Source: Pedobacter sp. AK013
Lineage (GTDB): Bacteria > Bacteroidota > Bacteroidia > Sphingobacteriales > Sphingobacteriaceae
Length of the DNA stretch: 64,000 nt
Direction of reading: 5' to 3'
NCBI RefSeq assembly: GCF_014205835.1
Contig: NZ_JACHCQ010000029.1
Span: 1-64,000 of the forward strand
In this document: positions 25,782-34,574 of the stretch, in pieces
How the letters are laid out: each line of letters opens with the position of its first letter
Numbering within the stretch: position 1 is the first letter of the stretch
The notes under the pieces: generated by a model
The model's database searches: none
Seen by the model: only the letters and a program-made list of their open reading frames with translations
What the model was told of the DNA's origin: nothing
Made by a program: the position numbers and the translations under genes

Positions 25782-26219
25782 ATGTCGTATGTAAGAATTT
25801 GGGTGCACCTCGTGTTCTCAACTAAAAACCGACATCCCTATTTAACTAAGAATATCCGTTACCAAGTCCATAAGCATATTATGGATAACTGTAAAAACAA
25901 ATCCATTTTTCTTCAATCAATAAATGGATTTACTGACCATTTGCACTGCTTAATTTCTTTGGGAAAGGATCAATCTATTTCAAATGTTGCTAAGTTAATT
26001 AAAGGAGAATCATCCTTTTGGATCAACCAAAATAAATTAACCGAAATTCCATTTATGTGGCAAGGCGAATACTATGCAGTCTCAGTAAGCGAATCACAAT
26101 TAAATTCAGTTATAAATTATATCAAAAACCAGGAAGTTCATCATTCGAAAAAATCATTCGCCGACGAGGTAAAAGAATTTGAGGATAAATATAAATTTGT
26201 AATCCTAAAAGAAACTTGA
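25782..26219 (+). CDS. Y1 (HUH) transposase, IS200/RAYT type
   Basis: A 145-residue single-domain Y1 transposase starting at MSYVRIWVHLVFSTKNRHPY. The HUH metal motif is DHLHCLISL (His53, His55). The nucleophile is Tyr113 in SVINYIKNQEVHHSKKSF. These enzymes cut and join single-stranded DNA at hairpins. All catalytic residues are intact. Hairpins lie upstream, but no matching downstream end is seen: the stop codon overlaps the next gene's start (TGATG). This fits a domesticated RAYT better than a complete IS200, but either is possible. Confidence 0.85.
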   Translation: MSYVRIWVHLVFSTKNRHPYLTKNIRYQVHKHIMDNCKNKSIFLQSINGFTDHLHCLISLGKDQSISNVAKLIKGESSFWINQNKLTEIPFMWQGEYYAVSVSESQLNSVINYIKNQEVHHSKKSFADEVKEFEDKYKFVILKET

Positions 26220-26797
26220 TGCTAACCTTAAATTTTACAAATTTCCCCATACTCGAAACCGAGCGCTTAATCCTCCGAGAACATGATCTTACCGATGCCG
26301 AAGCCCTTTTAGCCTTGCGCACCAACGAAATGGTAATGAAATACATTGATAGAGAAAGGCCAAAAGATATTTTTGAGATTAAAGATTTTATTTCCCGCCA
26401 TAGAAACGGTTATGAAAATGGCGACAACCTGACATGGGTAATTGCTTTAAAAGAGAAACCGAACCAGGTAATTGGCTCCGTAGGTTATTGGAGAACCGAC
26501 TTTGCAAACCATCGGGCAGAGATTGGTTACTTGTTGCATCCTGCTTATTGGCGGCAGGGAATTATCTCTGAAGCCTTAAAACGATCGATCGATTTTGGCT
26601 TTAATGAGGTTAACCTGCATACCATCAGTGCAAACATCAATGTAGGAAATGATGCATCAAGACAGATGCTGATCAAACATGGCTTTGTAAAAGAAGCTCA
26701 TTTCAAACAAAATTATTATTTTAAGGGTCAGTTTCTCGACAGTGAGATTTATGGATTATTGAACCCAAACCATCAAATCGATTATAATCTTAGATAA
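26219..26797 (+). CDS. GNAT family N-acetyltransferase (RimJ/RimL-like)
   Basis: A 192-residue protein. ETERLILREHDLTDAEALLA opens a RimJ/RimL-type GNAT fold. The acetyl-CoA loop is RAEIGYLLHPAYWRQGIISE, and the C-terminal ANINVGNDASRQMLIKHGFV is characteristic. It would transfer an acetyl group to a protein N-terminus or a small amine; the substrate is unknown. The start is ATG 26219, overlapping the transposase stop by one base, so translation may be coupled. It is followed directly by a VOC protein with no gap. Confidence 0.88.
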   Translation: MLTLNFTNFPILETERLILREHDLTDAEALLALRTNEMVMKYIDRERPKDIFEIKDFISRHRNGYENGDNLTWVIALKEKPNQVIGSVGYWRTDFANHRAEIGYLLHPAYWRQGIISEALKRSIDFGFNEVNLHTISANINVGNDASRQMLIKHGFVKEAHFKQNYYFKGQFLDSEIYGLLNPNHQIDYNLR

Positions 26798-27154
26798 ATG
26801 CTTAAAACCGCAACACCTATTCTCGCCTCCCTAAATGCAGAAGAAACCATAAAATTTTATACAGAAAAATTGGGTTTCACTTTCCACGACAATTGGGATG
26901 GCTACGTTATTTTTAGTAAAGATGATATCAGCATCCACCTGTGGCCAACTGACGATGAAAGCATCCCTAAAAACACGGGCTGTTATATTTATGTTACCGC
27001 TGTAGATGAACTTTATACTACTTATACCAAGCAGGGCGTAGTTCATCCAAATGGGAAATTAAAAAATATGCCTTGGGGCATGAGGCAGTTTTCCATTCTG
27101 GACAACAACGGCAATATCATCCATTTTGGAGAAGATATTTCGGAAAAAGCATAA
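26798..27154 (+). CDS. VOC family protein (glyoxalase/bleomycin-resistance fold)
   Basis: A 118-residue protein with the paired beta-alpha-beta-beta-beta units of the vicinal-oxygen-chelate fold: ATPILASLNAEETIKFYTEK, LGFTFHDNWDGYVIF, ISIHLWPTDD, then RQFSILDNNGNIIHFGED. The likely metal ligands are His in SIHLW and the Glu/His of the last strand. Bleomycin-resistance-like proteins of this size bind a ligand without catalysis; the exact role is unknown. It starts immediately after the GNAT stop codon. Confidence 0.85.
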   Translation: MLKTATPILASLNAEETIKFYTEKLGFTFHDNWDGYVIFSKDDISIHLWPTDDESIPKNTGCYIYVTAVDELYTTYTKQGVVHPNGKLKNMPWGMRQFSILDNNGNIIHFGEDISEKA

Positions 27155-27321
27155 GCTTTAGTACAAAAAGCTTAATAAAAACACAATTACCCAATAATAT
27201 TTCCCCTTTAAACAAATAAGCAAAAAACATAGCCGAAAAAGTGCGGAATAATGAATCAAAACACCCATAATTATTACAAAACATAGGCATTTTAGCCTTT
27301 GGTTTCAAAGCGATTAATAAT

Positions 27322-27329
27322 TATATTTG
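27322..27329 (+). promoter_or_regulatory. TATATTTG promoter box of pdhB
   Basis: A perfect TAnnTTTG box ends 21 bp before ATG 27351. It gives a short leader. Confidence 0.6.
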
Positions 27330-27350
27330 CCCCCGTTATTAAAATTTACA

Positions 27351-28337
27351 ATGAGAGAAATCCAATTTAGAGAAGCACTACGCGAAGCCATGAGCGAAGA
27401 AATGCGTAAAGATGACCGCGTTTTTTTATTAGGTGAAGAAGTAGCAGAATATAACGGTGCGTACAAAGTAAGTCAGGGTATGCTTGATGAATTTGGTGCA
27501 AAACGCATTATCGATACCCCGATTGCCGAATTAGGTTTCGCAGGTATTGCAACTGGTGCAGCAACAGCAGGCCTTATTCCAATTGTGGAATTTATGACCT
27601 TTAACTTCTCATTAGTAGCTATCGATCAGATCATCAATGGTGCTGCTAAAATTTTATCAATGAGCGGTGGCCAGTTCTCATGCCCTATGGTTTTCCGTGG
27701 TCCAACAGGTAATGCAGGTCAATTAGGCGCACAACACTCTCAAAATTTCGAAAACTGGTTTGCAAATACTCCTGGATTAAAGGTAGTAGTTCCGGCTACA
27801 CCTTATGATGCAAAAGGTTTATTAAAACAATCAATTCTTGACCCTGATCCAGTTATTTTCATGGAATCGGAGGTAATGTATGGCGATAAAGGCGATGTTC
27901 CTGCAGAAGAATACTATATCGAGCTAGGAAAAGCAAATGTAACCAAGCAAGGTACTGATGTAACCATTGTTACTTTCGGTAAAATGTTAACCCGCGTTGT
28001 AAATCCAGCTGTAGAAGAATTAACCAAAGAAGGAATCAATGTTGAAGTGATCGACTTACGTACCGTACGTCCTATCGATTATGATACCATTATTGCTTCT
28101 GTTAAAAAAACAAACCGTTTGGTTGTTGTAGAAGAGGCATGGCCTTTGGCATCTCTTGCTGGCGAGATTGCTTTCATGGTACAAAAACATGCATTCGATT
28201 ATTTAGATGCACCTGTTTTACGTATCACTTGTGCCGACGTTCCACTTCCATACTCACCTACTTTAATCGCCGCAAGCTTACCAAATGCTGAGCGTGTGGT
28301 TAAAGCAGTAAAAGAAGTAATGTACGTTAAAAAATAA
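27351..28337 (+). CDS. pdhB: pyruvate dehydrogenase E1 component, beta subunit
   Basis: A 328-residue thiamine-diphosphate-dependent transketolase-type subunit. It starts at MREIQFREALREAMSEEMRK; the upstream in-frame start lies inside the promoter and is rejected. EEVAEYNGAYKVSQGMLDEF and the E1-beta block PIAELGFAGIATGAATAGLI are clear, as is HSQNFENWFANTPGLKVVVP. With an alpha subunit located elsewhere it decarboxylates pyruvate and feeds acetyl groups to E2. The gene is alone here; E1-alpha and E2 are not in the window. Confidence 0.95.
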   Translation: MREIQFREALREAMSEEMRKDDRVFLLGEEVAEYNGAYKVSQGMLDEFGAKRIIDTPIAELGFAGIATGAATAGLIPIVEFMTFNFSLVAIDQIINGAAKILSMSGGQFSCPMVFRGPTGNAGQLGAQHSQNFENWFANTPGLKVVVPATPYDAKGLLKQSILDPDPVIFMESEVMYGDKGDVPAEEYYIELGKANVTKQGTDVTIVTFGKMLTRVVNPAVEELTKEGINVEVIDLRTVRPIDYDTIIASVKKTNRLVVVEEAWPLASLAGEIAFMVQKHAFDYLDAPVLRITCADVPLPYSPTLIAASLPNAERVVKAVKEVMYVKK

Positions 28338-28379
28338 AAATTGTCATTCTAAGCATAGCGAAGAATCTCATTAGATATA

Positions 28380-28411
28380 AATCCTCCAGATAATTTTGGA
28401 GGATTTTTTTA
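28380..28411 (+). terminator. intrinsic terminator after pdhB
   Basis: AATCCTCCA pairs with TGGAGGATT across a 7-nt loop and is followed by a run of T. It lies 43 bp after the pdhB stop, next to a GTCATTCTAAGCATAGCG dispersed repeat. Confidence 0.85.
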
Positions 28412-28743
28412 TTTCCCCATTTCCGTGTCCGCTGTGTTTCCGTGGCAAATACAAGAAAATTTATGTTCAGTAATCCTTCGGTTTCATCAGCCCCGCCATT
28501 CATTACAATCTTTTTGGCCGGTTACCTTTTCTATTAATCGTTATTGCGAGGAGGGAACGTCGAAGCAATCTTTTCTCGCAGAACACGCCAAAAAGTATTT
28601 CCATTTCTGTCTGGTTTAGCTAACTAGGGTCTGTACAAAAAACTCAATTCAGTTCTTTGCCTAAGCGCAAAAACTGCCGATAATTTGATTTAATTAATCT
28701 CAAAGTTGGTGGCCGACATAATTTTCTATAATTTAATGTCAGA
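28412..28743. repeat. gene-free stretch made of dispersed-repeat remnants
   Basis: It contains a CCGTGTCCGCTGTGTTTCCG string near 28422, related in look to the CCACAGAGATACAG string at 17940. It also has an ATTGCGAGGAGGGAACGTCG element at 28543-28575 that pairs loosely with its own AGCAATC end. No coding frame of natural composition was seen. Confidence 0.5.
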
Positions 28744-29244
28744 ATGTGGGAAAAGTTAAAGGATATTATTGTGATTATCATTTTAGTCTCGATCGGATTA
28801 ATTTTATTATTAATCTGTTCACCAATGATTATTACCTCAATAATCAGCGACTACATTGAAGAGAAAAAAAGTGAAAAATTATATTGCGAGTATCTTTTGG
28901 AAATTGATGGTCATAAACTATTTTGTTACAATAACAGAAAAGATTGCCAAGAATTTATTGAACAACAGATTATTCCATTCTTACCTAGTGATGTAAAATT
29001 GATTTTCCTTGATGGAAGATATCCAAAATCAGACTATTCGCAAAAGTTTGCTTCAACTGTATTATATAAAATTAAAAACCAGGTAGGCTTCCCATATCTT
29101 TTGAAAGTTCAGAACGGCATTGTTCTCGAAAAATCAATAAATAATGAACTTTACAATAGTTTAAATCAGGGGCATGACTTTCAAGTTTTATATAATAAGA
29201 TAAATAAATTTTATCAAAAAGAGTACGACACTCAAATTACTTAG
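28744..29244 (+). CDS. hypothetical membrane-anchored protein
   Basis: A 166-residue protein. One strong N-terminal transmembrane helix at about residues 8-32 (IIVIIILVSIGLILLLICSP) is followed by a basic, mixed alpha/beta soluble domain of about 130 residues containing EYLLEIDGHKLFCYNNRKDC and LIFLDGRYPKSDYSQKFAST. No family is recognised. Its base composition is more AT-rich than its neighbours. It stands alone between repeat remnants and the DUF1801 gene, which suggests accessory DNA. Confidence 0.6.
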   Translation: MWEKLKDIIVIIILVSIGLILLLICSPMIITSIISDYIEEKKSEKLYCEYLLEIDGHKLFCYNNRKDCQEFIEQQIIPFLPSDVKLIFLDGRYPKSDYSQKFASTVLYKIKNQVGFPYLLKVQNGIVLEKSINNELYNSLNQGHDFQVLYNKINKFYQKEYDTQIT

Positions 29245-29328
29245 CTGCAATTTTTCCAGCCACCAATATCCTGATCGGCGTATAAATTTTTAAGAAATAT
29301 TGTAAATTCACGATATAAAAAATCAGCA

Positions 29329-29703
29329 ATGGAACAGCCCAAGCCAGAAAATATTGACCAATATATTGCTAAATTTCCATTAGAAACACAGAAACTGTTA
29401 CAACAAGTCCGCAAAACGATCCATAAAGCGGTACCAGAAGCAAGAGAAGTAATCAGTTATGGCATGCCAGCCTTTAAACAAAACACCATATTGGTTTACT
29501 TTGCCGGCTATGCCAAACACATTGGCTTTTACCCAACCGGCTCAGGAATTGAAGCATTTAAAGAAGAATTTACCCAGTATAAATGGAGTAAAGGAGCTGT
29601 TCAGTTTCCTTTAGACAAACCTTTACCTCTAGATCTGATTACCAGAATCACCAAATTTAAAGCAGAAAGGGATTTAGAGAAAGTCAAAAAAAAGAAATTA
29701 TGA
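29329..29703 (+). CDS. DUF1801 domain protein (YdhG-like)
   Basis: A 124-residue protein: KPENIDQYIAKFPLETQKLL, then the family motif EVISYGMPAFKQNTILVYFA and HIGFYPTGSGIEAFKEEF. The family fold is related to frataxin and one member (Bacillus YdhG) was described as an iron chaperone; for most members the role is open. No signal peptide is present. It is a single gene. Confidence 0.85.
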   Translation: MEQPKPENIDQYIAKFPLETQKLLQQVRKTIHKAVPEAREVISYGMPAFKQNTILVYFAGYAKHIGFYPTGSGIEAFKEEFTQYKWSKGAVQFPLDKPLPLDLITRITKFKAERDLEKVKKKKL

Positions 29704-29808
29704 GGGCCTAACGCTTTCAACTAAAATGAAAACTGTTTAAGCAGATTATGGAAAACAGTTCAAAAAAACATCTGTTTAGTAAAACCTTACTAAAACAACG
29801 CTAACCAG

Positions 29809-31149
29809 ATGAAAAAGTTACTTTTACTCCTAGTCATCTTTATCTCTACCAAATCATTTTGCCAGAAGGTAACAGTTGTAGAAATTGAAACACTTTCGAA
29901 ACCTGAAAAACTTATCCCTGTTGTCCCTACCCAGGAAATACTTAAAGTATTGAAAGCAGATATTGAAAAAAATGTCGACAATTTACCAGATAGTTTAGTC
30001 TATTATGGTGAACATCCATTTTTAACAGGCATTTTAAATTCCTACATCGATCATCGGCCATTTACCATCTCTCCCGATATCTTCTGGTTGCTCATCAGCC
30101 AGGGTTTTGCCAGGCATATTACCCAAAACGCCGAAGAGCTAAGATCAAAAATGGTAAACTTTGACGGTCGGAAAACTTTGACTGTTGTTTCAGATAAAAT
30201 TTTCATCGGTAATCCCCAATCCGATTGGGCATCAATTTTTCCGCAGTTTAACGAACAGATTAACGATTATACAGGCAAAAAATTGGTGGGCATTTTAACT
30301 TCCGATTTTAGCACCACCACACCTACCTCGAAGATTGTAAGCCAGGTTACAATTATGGAAACCGTAAAATCTTATTTCGAGTTTAAGGTAATTATTATTG
30401 GCTGTGGGATCCCGAAAATCACTATCGAAGGCACAACTCAGGATTGGAAAAAATTACTGGAGAAAACAAAATATCTCTCTCAGTATAAATTAGAATGGTG
30501 GACAAACGAACTCATCCCGATTATCGAAGAAATTATAGCGGCGAAAAAAGGGAAAGTGAATAAAGATTTCTGGATGAATATGGTAAAATACCATACAGAG
30601 AAGAAATACGGAACGGTAAATACAATCGACGGTTGGATCGTAAAGTTCTTCCCCTATACCAAAGAAGGAAATAAAACAGGCTTAAAACCCATTACCAGTG
30701 TAAACAATCTGGCTTCAGAAATTGTAAAAGTTCCTTTTATCCTCGAAGACGCACAGCAGCATACCAAGCACAATATGGAAATCTGGGCAGGGTTTATCGG
30801 TTTATCCCAAAACAACAGAGATTTTACCATAAAACCTGAAATGAGCTGGGCTATTGTAAATAAAGACAGTGCACCATCCGAAACTGCCGTTTTTGGCAAT
30901 AAAACTAACGCCGATGATCTTTCAATAAGCAACATTAACGCAATTCCAAAAGAGCTCTATGCTTTAAAAAACATCGGCACACTGAGGGTCAAATTCACTA
31001 AGAACATTAATGTTCCTGATGAACTGGGTAAAATTGAAATCAGGAGATTAGAACTTACCGGACAGATTACAGCGGCTGAAAAGCAAAGACTTGTAAAAAT
31101 GTTTCCCAACAGCTGGCTGATCATAAATGGAAAAATGATCGAACGCTGA
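29809..31149 (+). CDS. DUF4419 domain protein, secreted
   Basis: A 446-residue protein with a signal peptide (MKKLLLLLVIFISTKSFCQ). The DUF4419 block begins HPFLTGILNSYIDHRPFTIS, continues with DIFWLLISQGFARHITQNAE, and includes MNMVKYHTEKKYGTVNTIDG WIVKFFPY. The family is widespread in Bacteroidetes and fungi without known biochemistry. The last 60 residues (TLRVKFTKNINVPDELGKIE) may be a separate small domain. A TTTAGTAA/TTACTAAA hairpin (29775-29794) sits in the leader. Confidence 0.85.
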   Translation: MKKLLLLLVIFISTKSFCQKVTVVEIETLSKPEKLIPVVPTQEILKVLKADIEKNVDNLPDSLVYYGEHPFLTGILNSYIDHRPFTISPDIFWLLISQGFARHITQNAEELRSKMVNFDGRKTLTVVSDKIFIGNPQSDWASIFPQFNEQINDYTGKKLVGILTSDFSTTTPTSKIVSQVTIMETVKSYFEFKVIIIGCGIPKITIEGTTQDWKKLLEKTKYLSQYKLEWWTNELIPIIEEIIAAKKGKVNKDFWMNMVKYHTEKKYGTVNTIDGWIVKFFPYTKEGNKTGLKPITSVNNLASEIVKVPFILEDAQQHTKHNMEIWAGFIGLSQNNRDFTIKPEMSWAIVNKDSAPSETAVFGNKTNADDLSISNINAIPKELYALKNIGTLRVKFTKNINVPDELGKIEIRRLELTGQITAAEKQRLVKMFPNSWLIINGKMIER

Positions 31150-31240
31150 TGAATATAACCATTGCTTTTTTCAAAAACTTACTCACAAATTTCGGTGGAA
31201 AACTTCATTTTAAAAATCCTTAAATCCCGCAAATCCTGAT

Positions 31241-31248
31241 TAGCTTTG
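31241..31248 (+). promoter_or_regulatory. TAGCTTTG promoter box of tex
   Basis: It fits TAnnTTTG and ends 25 bp before the tex start. No clear -33 TTG is seen. Confidence 0.45.
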
Positions 31249-31273
31249 CTTCTTTAATTTTTACCTTTAGGAT

Positions 31274-33568
31274 ATGTTAACCCACCATAAAATAATTGCA
31301 GCCGAATTAAAAGTTGCAGAAAAACAAGTAATCGCAACCGTAAACCTATTAGATGAAGGCGCAACTGTACCCTTTATTTCACGCTATCGCAAAGAAGCAA
31401 CAGGTAGCTTAGATGAGATTGAGGTAGCAGCAATCCGCGATCGGGTTTTGCAGTTGCGTGATTTAGACAAACGCCGAGAAGCGATTTTGAAATCGATGAC
31501 TGAGCTTGGCAAGTTAACACCTGAACTGGAAAAAAAGATCAACGAGGCAGAAACCATTTCGCTTTTAGAAGATATTTACCTGCCATTTAAACCTAAGCGT
31601 AAAACACGTGCGTCAGTTGCAAAAGAAAAAGGATTAGAACCTTTGGCCTTGCAGATATTTGAGCAGAATGCTTTTGATTTAGATGCATCAGCAGAGAAAT
31701 TTATCGATGCAGAGAAAGGTGTAAATTCGCTTGATGAGGCTTTAGCTGGCGCAAGGGATATTATTGCCGAAATGATTTCTGAAAATGCCGAAGCCCGCAC
31801 AAAAATGCGTACTTATTTTCAGGAAAAAGCTGTCTTTAAATCAGAAGTGATCAAGGGAAAAGAAGAAGAAGGTATTAAATATAAAGATTATTTCGAATGG
31901 ACCGAGCCAGTTAAAACAGCTGCATCACACCGCGTTTTGGCCATGCGCCGTGGCGAGAAAGAACTGATTTTAAGATTAGATGCACTTCCGCCAACAGAAG
32001 ATGCAATTGCTATTTTAGAGAACCAGTTTATTTTAGGCAATAATGCGGCTTCAAAACAAGTTCAACAGGCTTTAGAAGATGGTTATAAACGCTTGTTAGA
32101 ACCAGCAATGGAAACCGAACTTCGGGTTTTCACCAAGCAAAAAGCAGATGAAGAAGCCATTCGGGTTTTTGCCGAAAATGCACGTCAATTGTTATTGGCA
32201 GCACCAATGGGACAAAAAAATGTATTGGCCATCGATCCAGGGTTCCGTACTGGCTGTAAAGTGGTTTGTTTAGATAAACAGGGTCAGTTACTAGAAAATA
32301 CAGCTATTTATCCGCATACCGGGCAGGGGAATGTGAAAAATGCCGAATTTACGATCCAACAACTTTGCGAAAAACACAATGTTGAAGCTATAGCCATTGG
32401 TAATGGTACTGCAGGTAGGGAAACCGAAGCGTTTGTTCGAGCGTTGAATTTACCGCACATCACCATAGTAATGGTTAACGAAAGTGGCGCTTCGATTTAT
32501 TCGGCATCAGAAGTAGCCAGAGAGGAATTCCCTACACAGGATATTACCGTGCGCGGGGCCGTTTCAATCGGTCGCCGTTTAATGGATCCATTGGCCGAAC
32601 TGGTAAAAATTGACCCAAAATCTATTGGTGTTGGTCAATATCAGCACGATGTCGATCAAAATAAATTACAGGCAAGTTTAGATGATACCGTAATCAGTGC
32701 AGTTAACGCTGTAGGTGTAGAATTAAATACCGCCTCAAAACAGATCTTAGCCTACGTTTCTGGCTTAGGGCCAACTTTAGCACAGAATATTGTTGATTAC
32801 AGAAATACCCATGGCGCATTTAAAAACCGTGAAAGCTTGAAAAAAGTACCTCGTTTGGGCGACAAAGCTTACGAACAGGCAGCGGGTTTCCTGCGTATCC
32901 GCAATGCAGAAAATGTTTTGGATACCAGTGGCGTTCACCCTGAGCGTTATCCTGTAGTAGATAAAATGGCGAAAGACCTAGGTACTACCGTTTCTGCTTT
33001 AATGAAAGATACGCAATTGCAAAAGCAGATCAAACCACAACAATATGTAACGGATGAAATCGGCTTACCTACACTAACCGACATTTTAAAAGAGCTGGCA
33101 AAACCTGGGCGCGATCCGCGTGAACAGTTTGAAGCCTTTAGTTTTACCGATGGTGTGAATGAGATTTCAGATTTAAGAGTGGGGATGAAACTTCCTGGAA
33201 TTGTAACAAACATTACCAATTTTGGTGCCTTTGTTGATATCGGTGTACACCAAGATGGCCTAGTCCACACCAGTCAGCTGGCTAACCGTTTTGTAGCTAA
33301 TCCAAATGACGTAGTAAAAGTGCATCAAAAAGTCGAAGTTACAGTTATGGAGGTTGACGCAGCCCGTAAAAGAATTTCACTATCGATGAAGACGGAAGTT
33401 AGTCCGAAGTCGGAAGTCCGCAGTAGTCGGGAGTCCAGGGAGCAGAAACCTAAGCAGGACTTCAAATCGAACAATAATAAACAAAACTTCAAGCCACGTA
33501 ATGAGCCAAAAGATGCTGATGGTGATCTACAAGAAAAATTGGCAAAACTGAAAGGCATGTTTAAATAA
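31274..33568 (+). CDS. tex: Tex family transcription accessory/RNA-binding protein
   Basis: A 764-residue protein with the Tex architecture. The N-terminal HTH-like region includes ATVPFISRYRKEATGSLDEI. A YqgF/RNase H-like domain carries LAIDPGFRTGCKVVCLD near residue 325. A helix-hairpin-helix region has YVSGLGPTLAQNIVDYRNTH near 490. An S1 domain at about 635-705 has PGIVTNITNFGAFVDIGVHQ. It binds nucleic acid and influences transcription or processing. The hydrophilic tail after the S1 domain (KTEVSPKSEVRSSRESREQK) is encoded by a dispersed repeat string also found between genes at 8.36 kb. Confidence 0.95.
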   Translation: MLTHHKIIAAELKVAEKQVIATVNLLDEGATVPFISRYRKEATGSLDEIEVAAIRDRVLQLRDLDKRREAILKSMTELGKLTPELEKKINEAETISLLEDIYLPFKPKRKTRASVAKEKGLEPLALQIFEQNAFDLDASAEKFIDAEKGVNSLDEALAGARDIIAEMISENAEARTKMRTYFQEKAVFKSEVIKGKEEEGIKYKDYFEWTEPVKTAASHRVLAMRRGEKELILRLDALPPTEDAIAILENQFILGNNAASKQVQQALEDGYKRLLEPAMETELRVFTKQKADEEAIRVFAENARQLLLAAPMGQKNVLAIDPGFRTGCKVVCLDKQGQLLENTAIYPHTGQGNVKNAEFTIQQLCEKHNVEAIAIGNGTAGRETEAFVRALNLPHITIVMVNESGASIYSASEVAREEFPTQDITVRGAVSIGRRLMDPLAELVKIDPKSIGVGQYQHDVDQNKLQASLDDTVISAVNAVGVELNTASKQILAYVSGLGPTLAQNIVDYRNTHGAFKNRESLKKVPRLGDKAYEQAAGFLRIRNAENVLDTSGVHPERYPVVDKMAKDLGTTVSALMKDTQLQKQIKPQQYVTDEIGLPTLTDILKELAKPGRDPREQFEAFSFTDGVNEISDLRVGMKLPGIVTNITNFGAFVDIGVHQDGLVHTSQLANRFVANPNDVVKVHQKVEVTVMEVDAARKRISLSMKTEVSPKSEVRSSRESREQKPKQDFKSNNNKQNFKPRNEPKDADGDLQEKLAKLKGMFK

Positions 33569-33583
33569 TATCCTTTAAAGGGG

Positions 33584-33617
33584 ACCGTCATTTCCTGGAG
33601 CGCAGTGAAATGACGGT
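33584..33617. repeat. perfect 11-bp palindrome after tex
   Basis: ACCGTCATTTC and GAAATGACGGT flank a 12-nt loop. It lacks a T tract, so it looks like a dispersed palindrome of the GTCAT type rather than a standard terminator, although it may still stop RNA decay or transcription. Confidence 0.65.
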
Positions 33618-33741
33618 ATATCTATTCTCCAGTGTTTTCTTCAGTAAGCTTCGATATCATCTTTTTGCATGATATGAAAATCATTGGCGACATGAATAAA
33701 TTATATACATTAGCATTTTGTAGATTTTCCAGAAAGAAAAG

Positions 33742-34404
33742 ATGGAGTTTTTCGATGCCCACAGTATATTTTTCACGGTTCTTGGCTATAAAATGAGCTA
33801 TTTGGAATTCTTTGCTGTAATTACCGGAATTATTTCCGTTATACTTTCAGCAAAAGCTAGTGTGTGGAGCTGGCCCATGGGCATTATTAATGTATTTTTA
33901 TCCTCTTTTTTATATTATCAAAGTCAACTTTACCCGGATATGTTTTTAATGGTTTTCTTTTTTGTAACCAACATGATGGGCTGGTGGCGATGGACAAATC
34001 CAAAACCGGGGGAAGAAGATAAAAATAAGGAGCTTAAAATCAGTTTTATGCCATTAAGACAATTCCTAGTCTTAATGGCCATTGGCATTATTGGCACATT
34101 ATTAATAGGTACTTTAGCCAGTCAGCTTCACAATTGGCTACCACTGTTATTTAATTTACCTAGCGCTTACCCCTTTATTGATTCATTTATCTTTGTAATG
34201 AGTGTGATTACCACTTTTCTAATGATCCAGAAAAGAGTGGAGTGCTGGATTATCTGGTTGATTATCGATGTTGTAGCCACTTACCTTTATTTTCTAAAAG
34301 GAATTAAATTTATGGGCGTCGAATATTTCATTTTTACCGTTATTGCTGGTTTTGCATTGTGGAACTGGATTAAAGAATATAGGAGCTACACTAAAACTGT
34401 GTAA
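33742..34404 (+). CDS. pnuC: nicotinamide riboside (vitamin) transporter PnuC
   Basis: A 220-residue protein with about seven transmembrane helices. The PnuC signatures are present: ISVILSAKASVWSWPMGIIN in the first helices, FVTNMMGWWRWTNP in the middle, and the C-terminal ECWIIWLIIDVVATYLYFLK. PnuC channels take up nicotinamide riboside; some Bacteroidetes relatives carry thiamine instead (PnuT). No TPP riboswitch or thiamine-salvage gene is seen nearby, so the ligand stays open. Confidence 0.88.
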   Translation: MEFFDAHSIFFTVLGYKMSYLEFFAVITGIISVILSAKASVWSWPMGIINVFLSSFLYYQSQLYPDMFLMVFFFVTNMMGWWRWTNPKPGEEDKNKELKISFMPLRQFLVLMAIGIIGTLLIGTLASQLHNWLPLLFNLPSAYPFIDSFIFVMSVITTFLMIQKRVECWIIWLIIDVVATYLYFLKGIKFMGVEYFIFTVIAGFALWNWIKEYRSYTKTV

Positions 34405-34489
34405 GCGAATTAAAAACCTATATTTTATATGCTGAAATAAATTCAGCACGACGATCGCAAGGTAAAATCCATTTTTTTTCAATCAACTA

Positions 34490-34520
34490 TTTGATAATAA
34501 AAGTTTTCTATCTATCTTTG
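34490..34520 (+). promoter_or_regulatory. promoter of the rplM ribosomal operon
   Basis: TTTG at 34490-34493 is followed after 19 bp by TATCTTTG at 34513-34520, a textbook Bacteroidetes -33/-7 pair. The leader to the rplM GTG is about 50 nt. Confidence 0.8.
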
Positions 34521-34574
34521 CAGTCCCAAATTTAATGGGAATAATAAATTGTTTAATAAATTAAATACAAGCAA

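Noticed and set aside
25575-26221. Complete IS200 insertion sequence
   Set aside because: No right end can be found because the transposase stop overlaps the next gene; only the left hairpins are seen.
28425-28619. 64-codon plus-strand frame after pdhB
   Set aside because: It is built from dispersed-repeat remnants and lacks natural protein composition.
33742-34404. Thiamine-specific PnuT with TPP riboswitch
   Set aside because: No TPP riboswitch signature (such as CTGAGA with ACCTGATC) was found upstream and no thiamine gene is adjacent, so the general PnuC call is kept.
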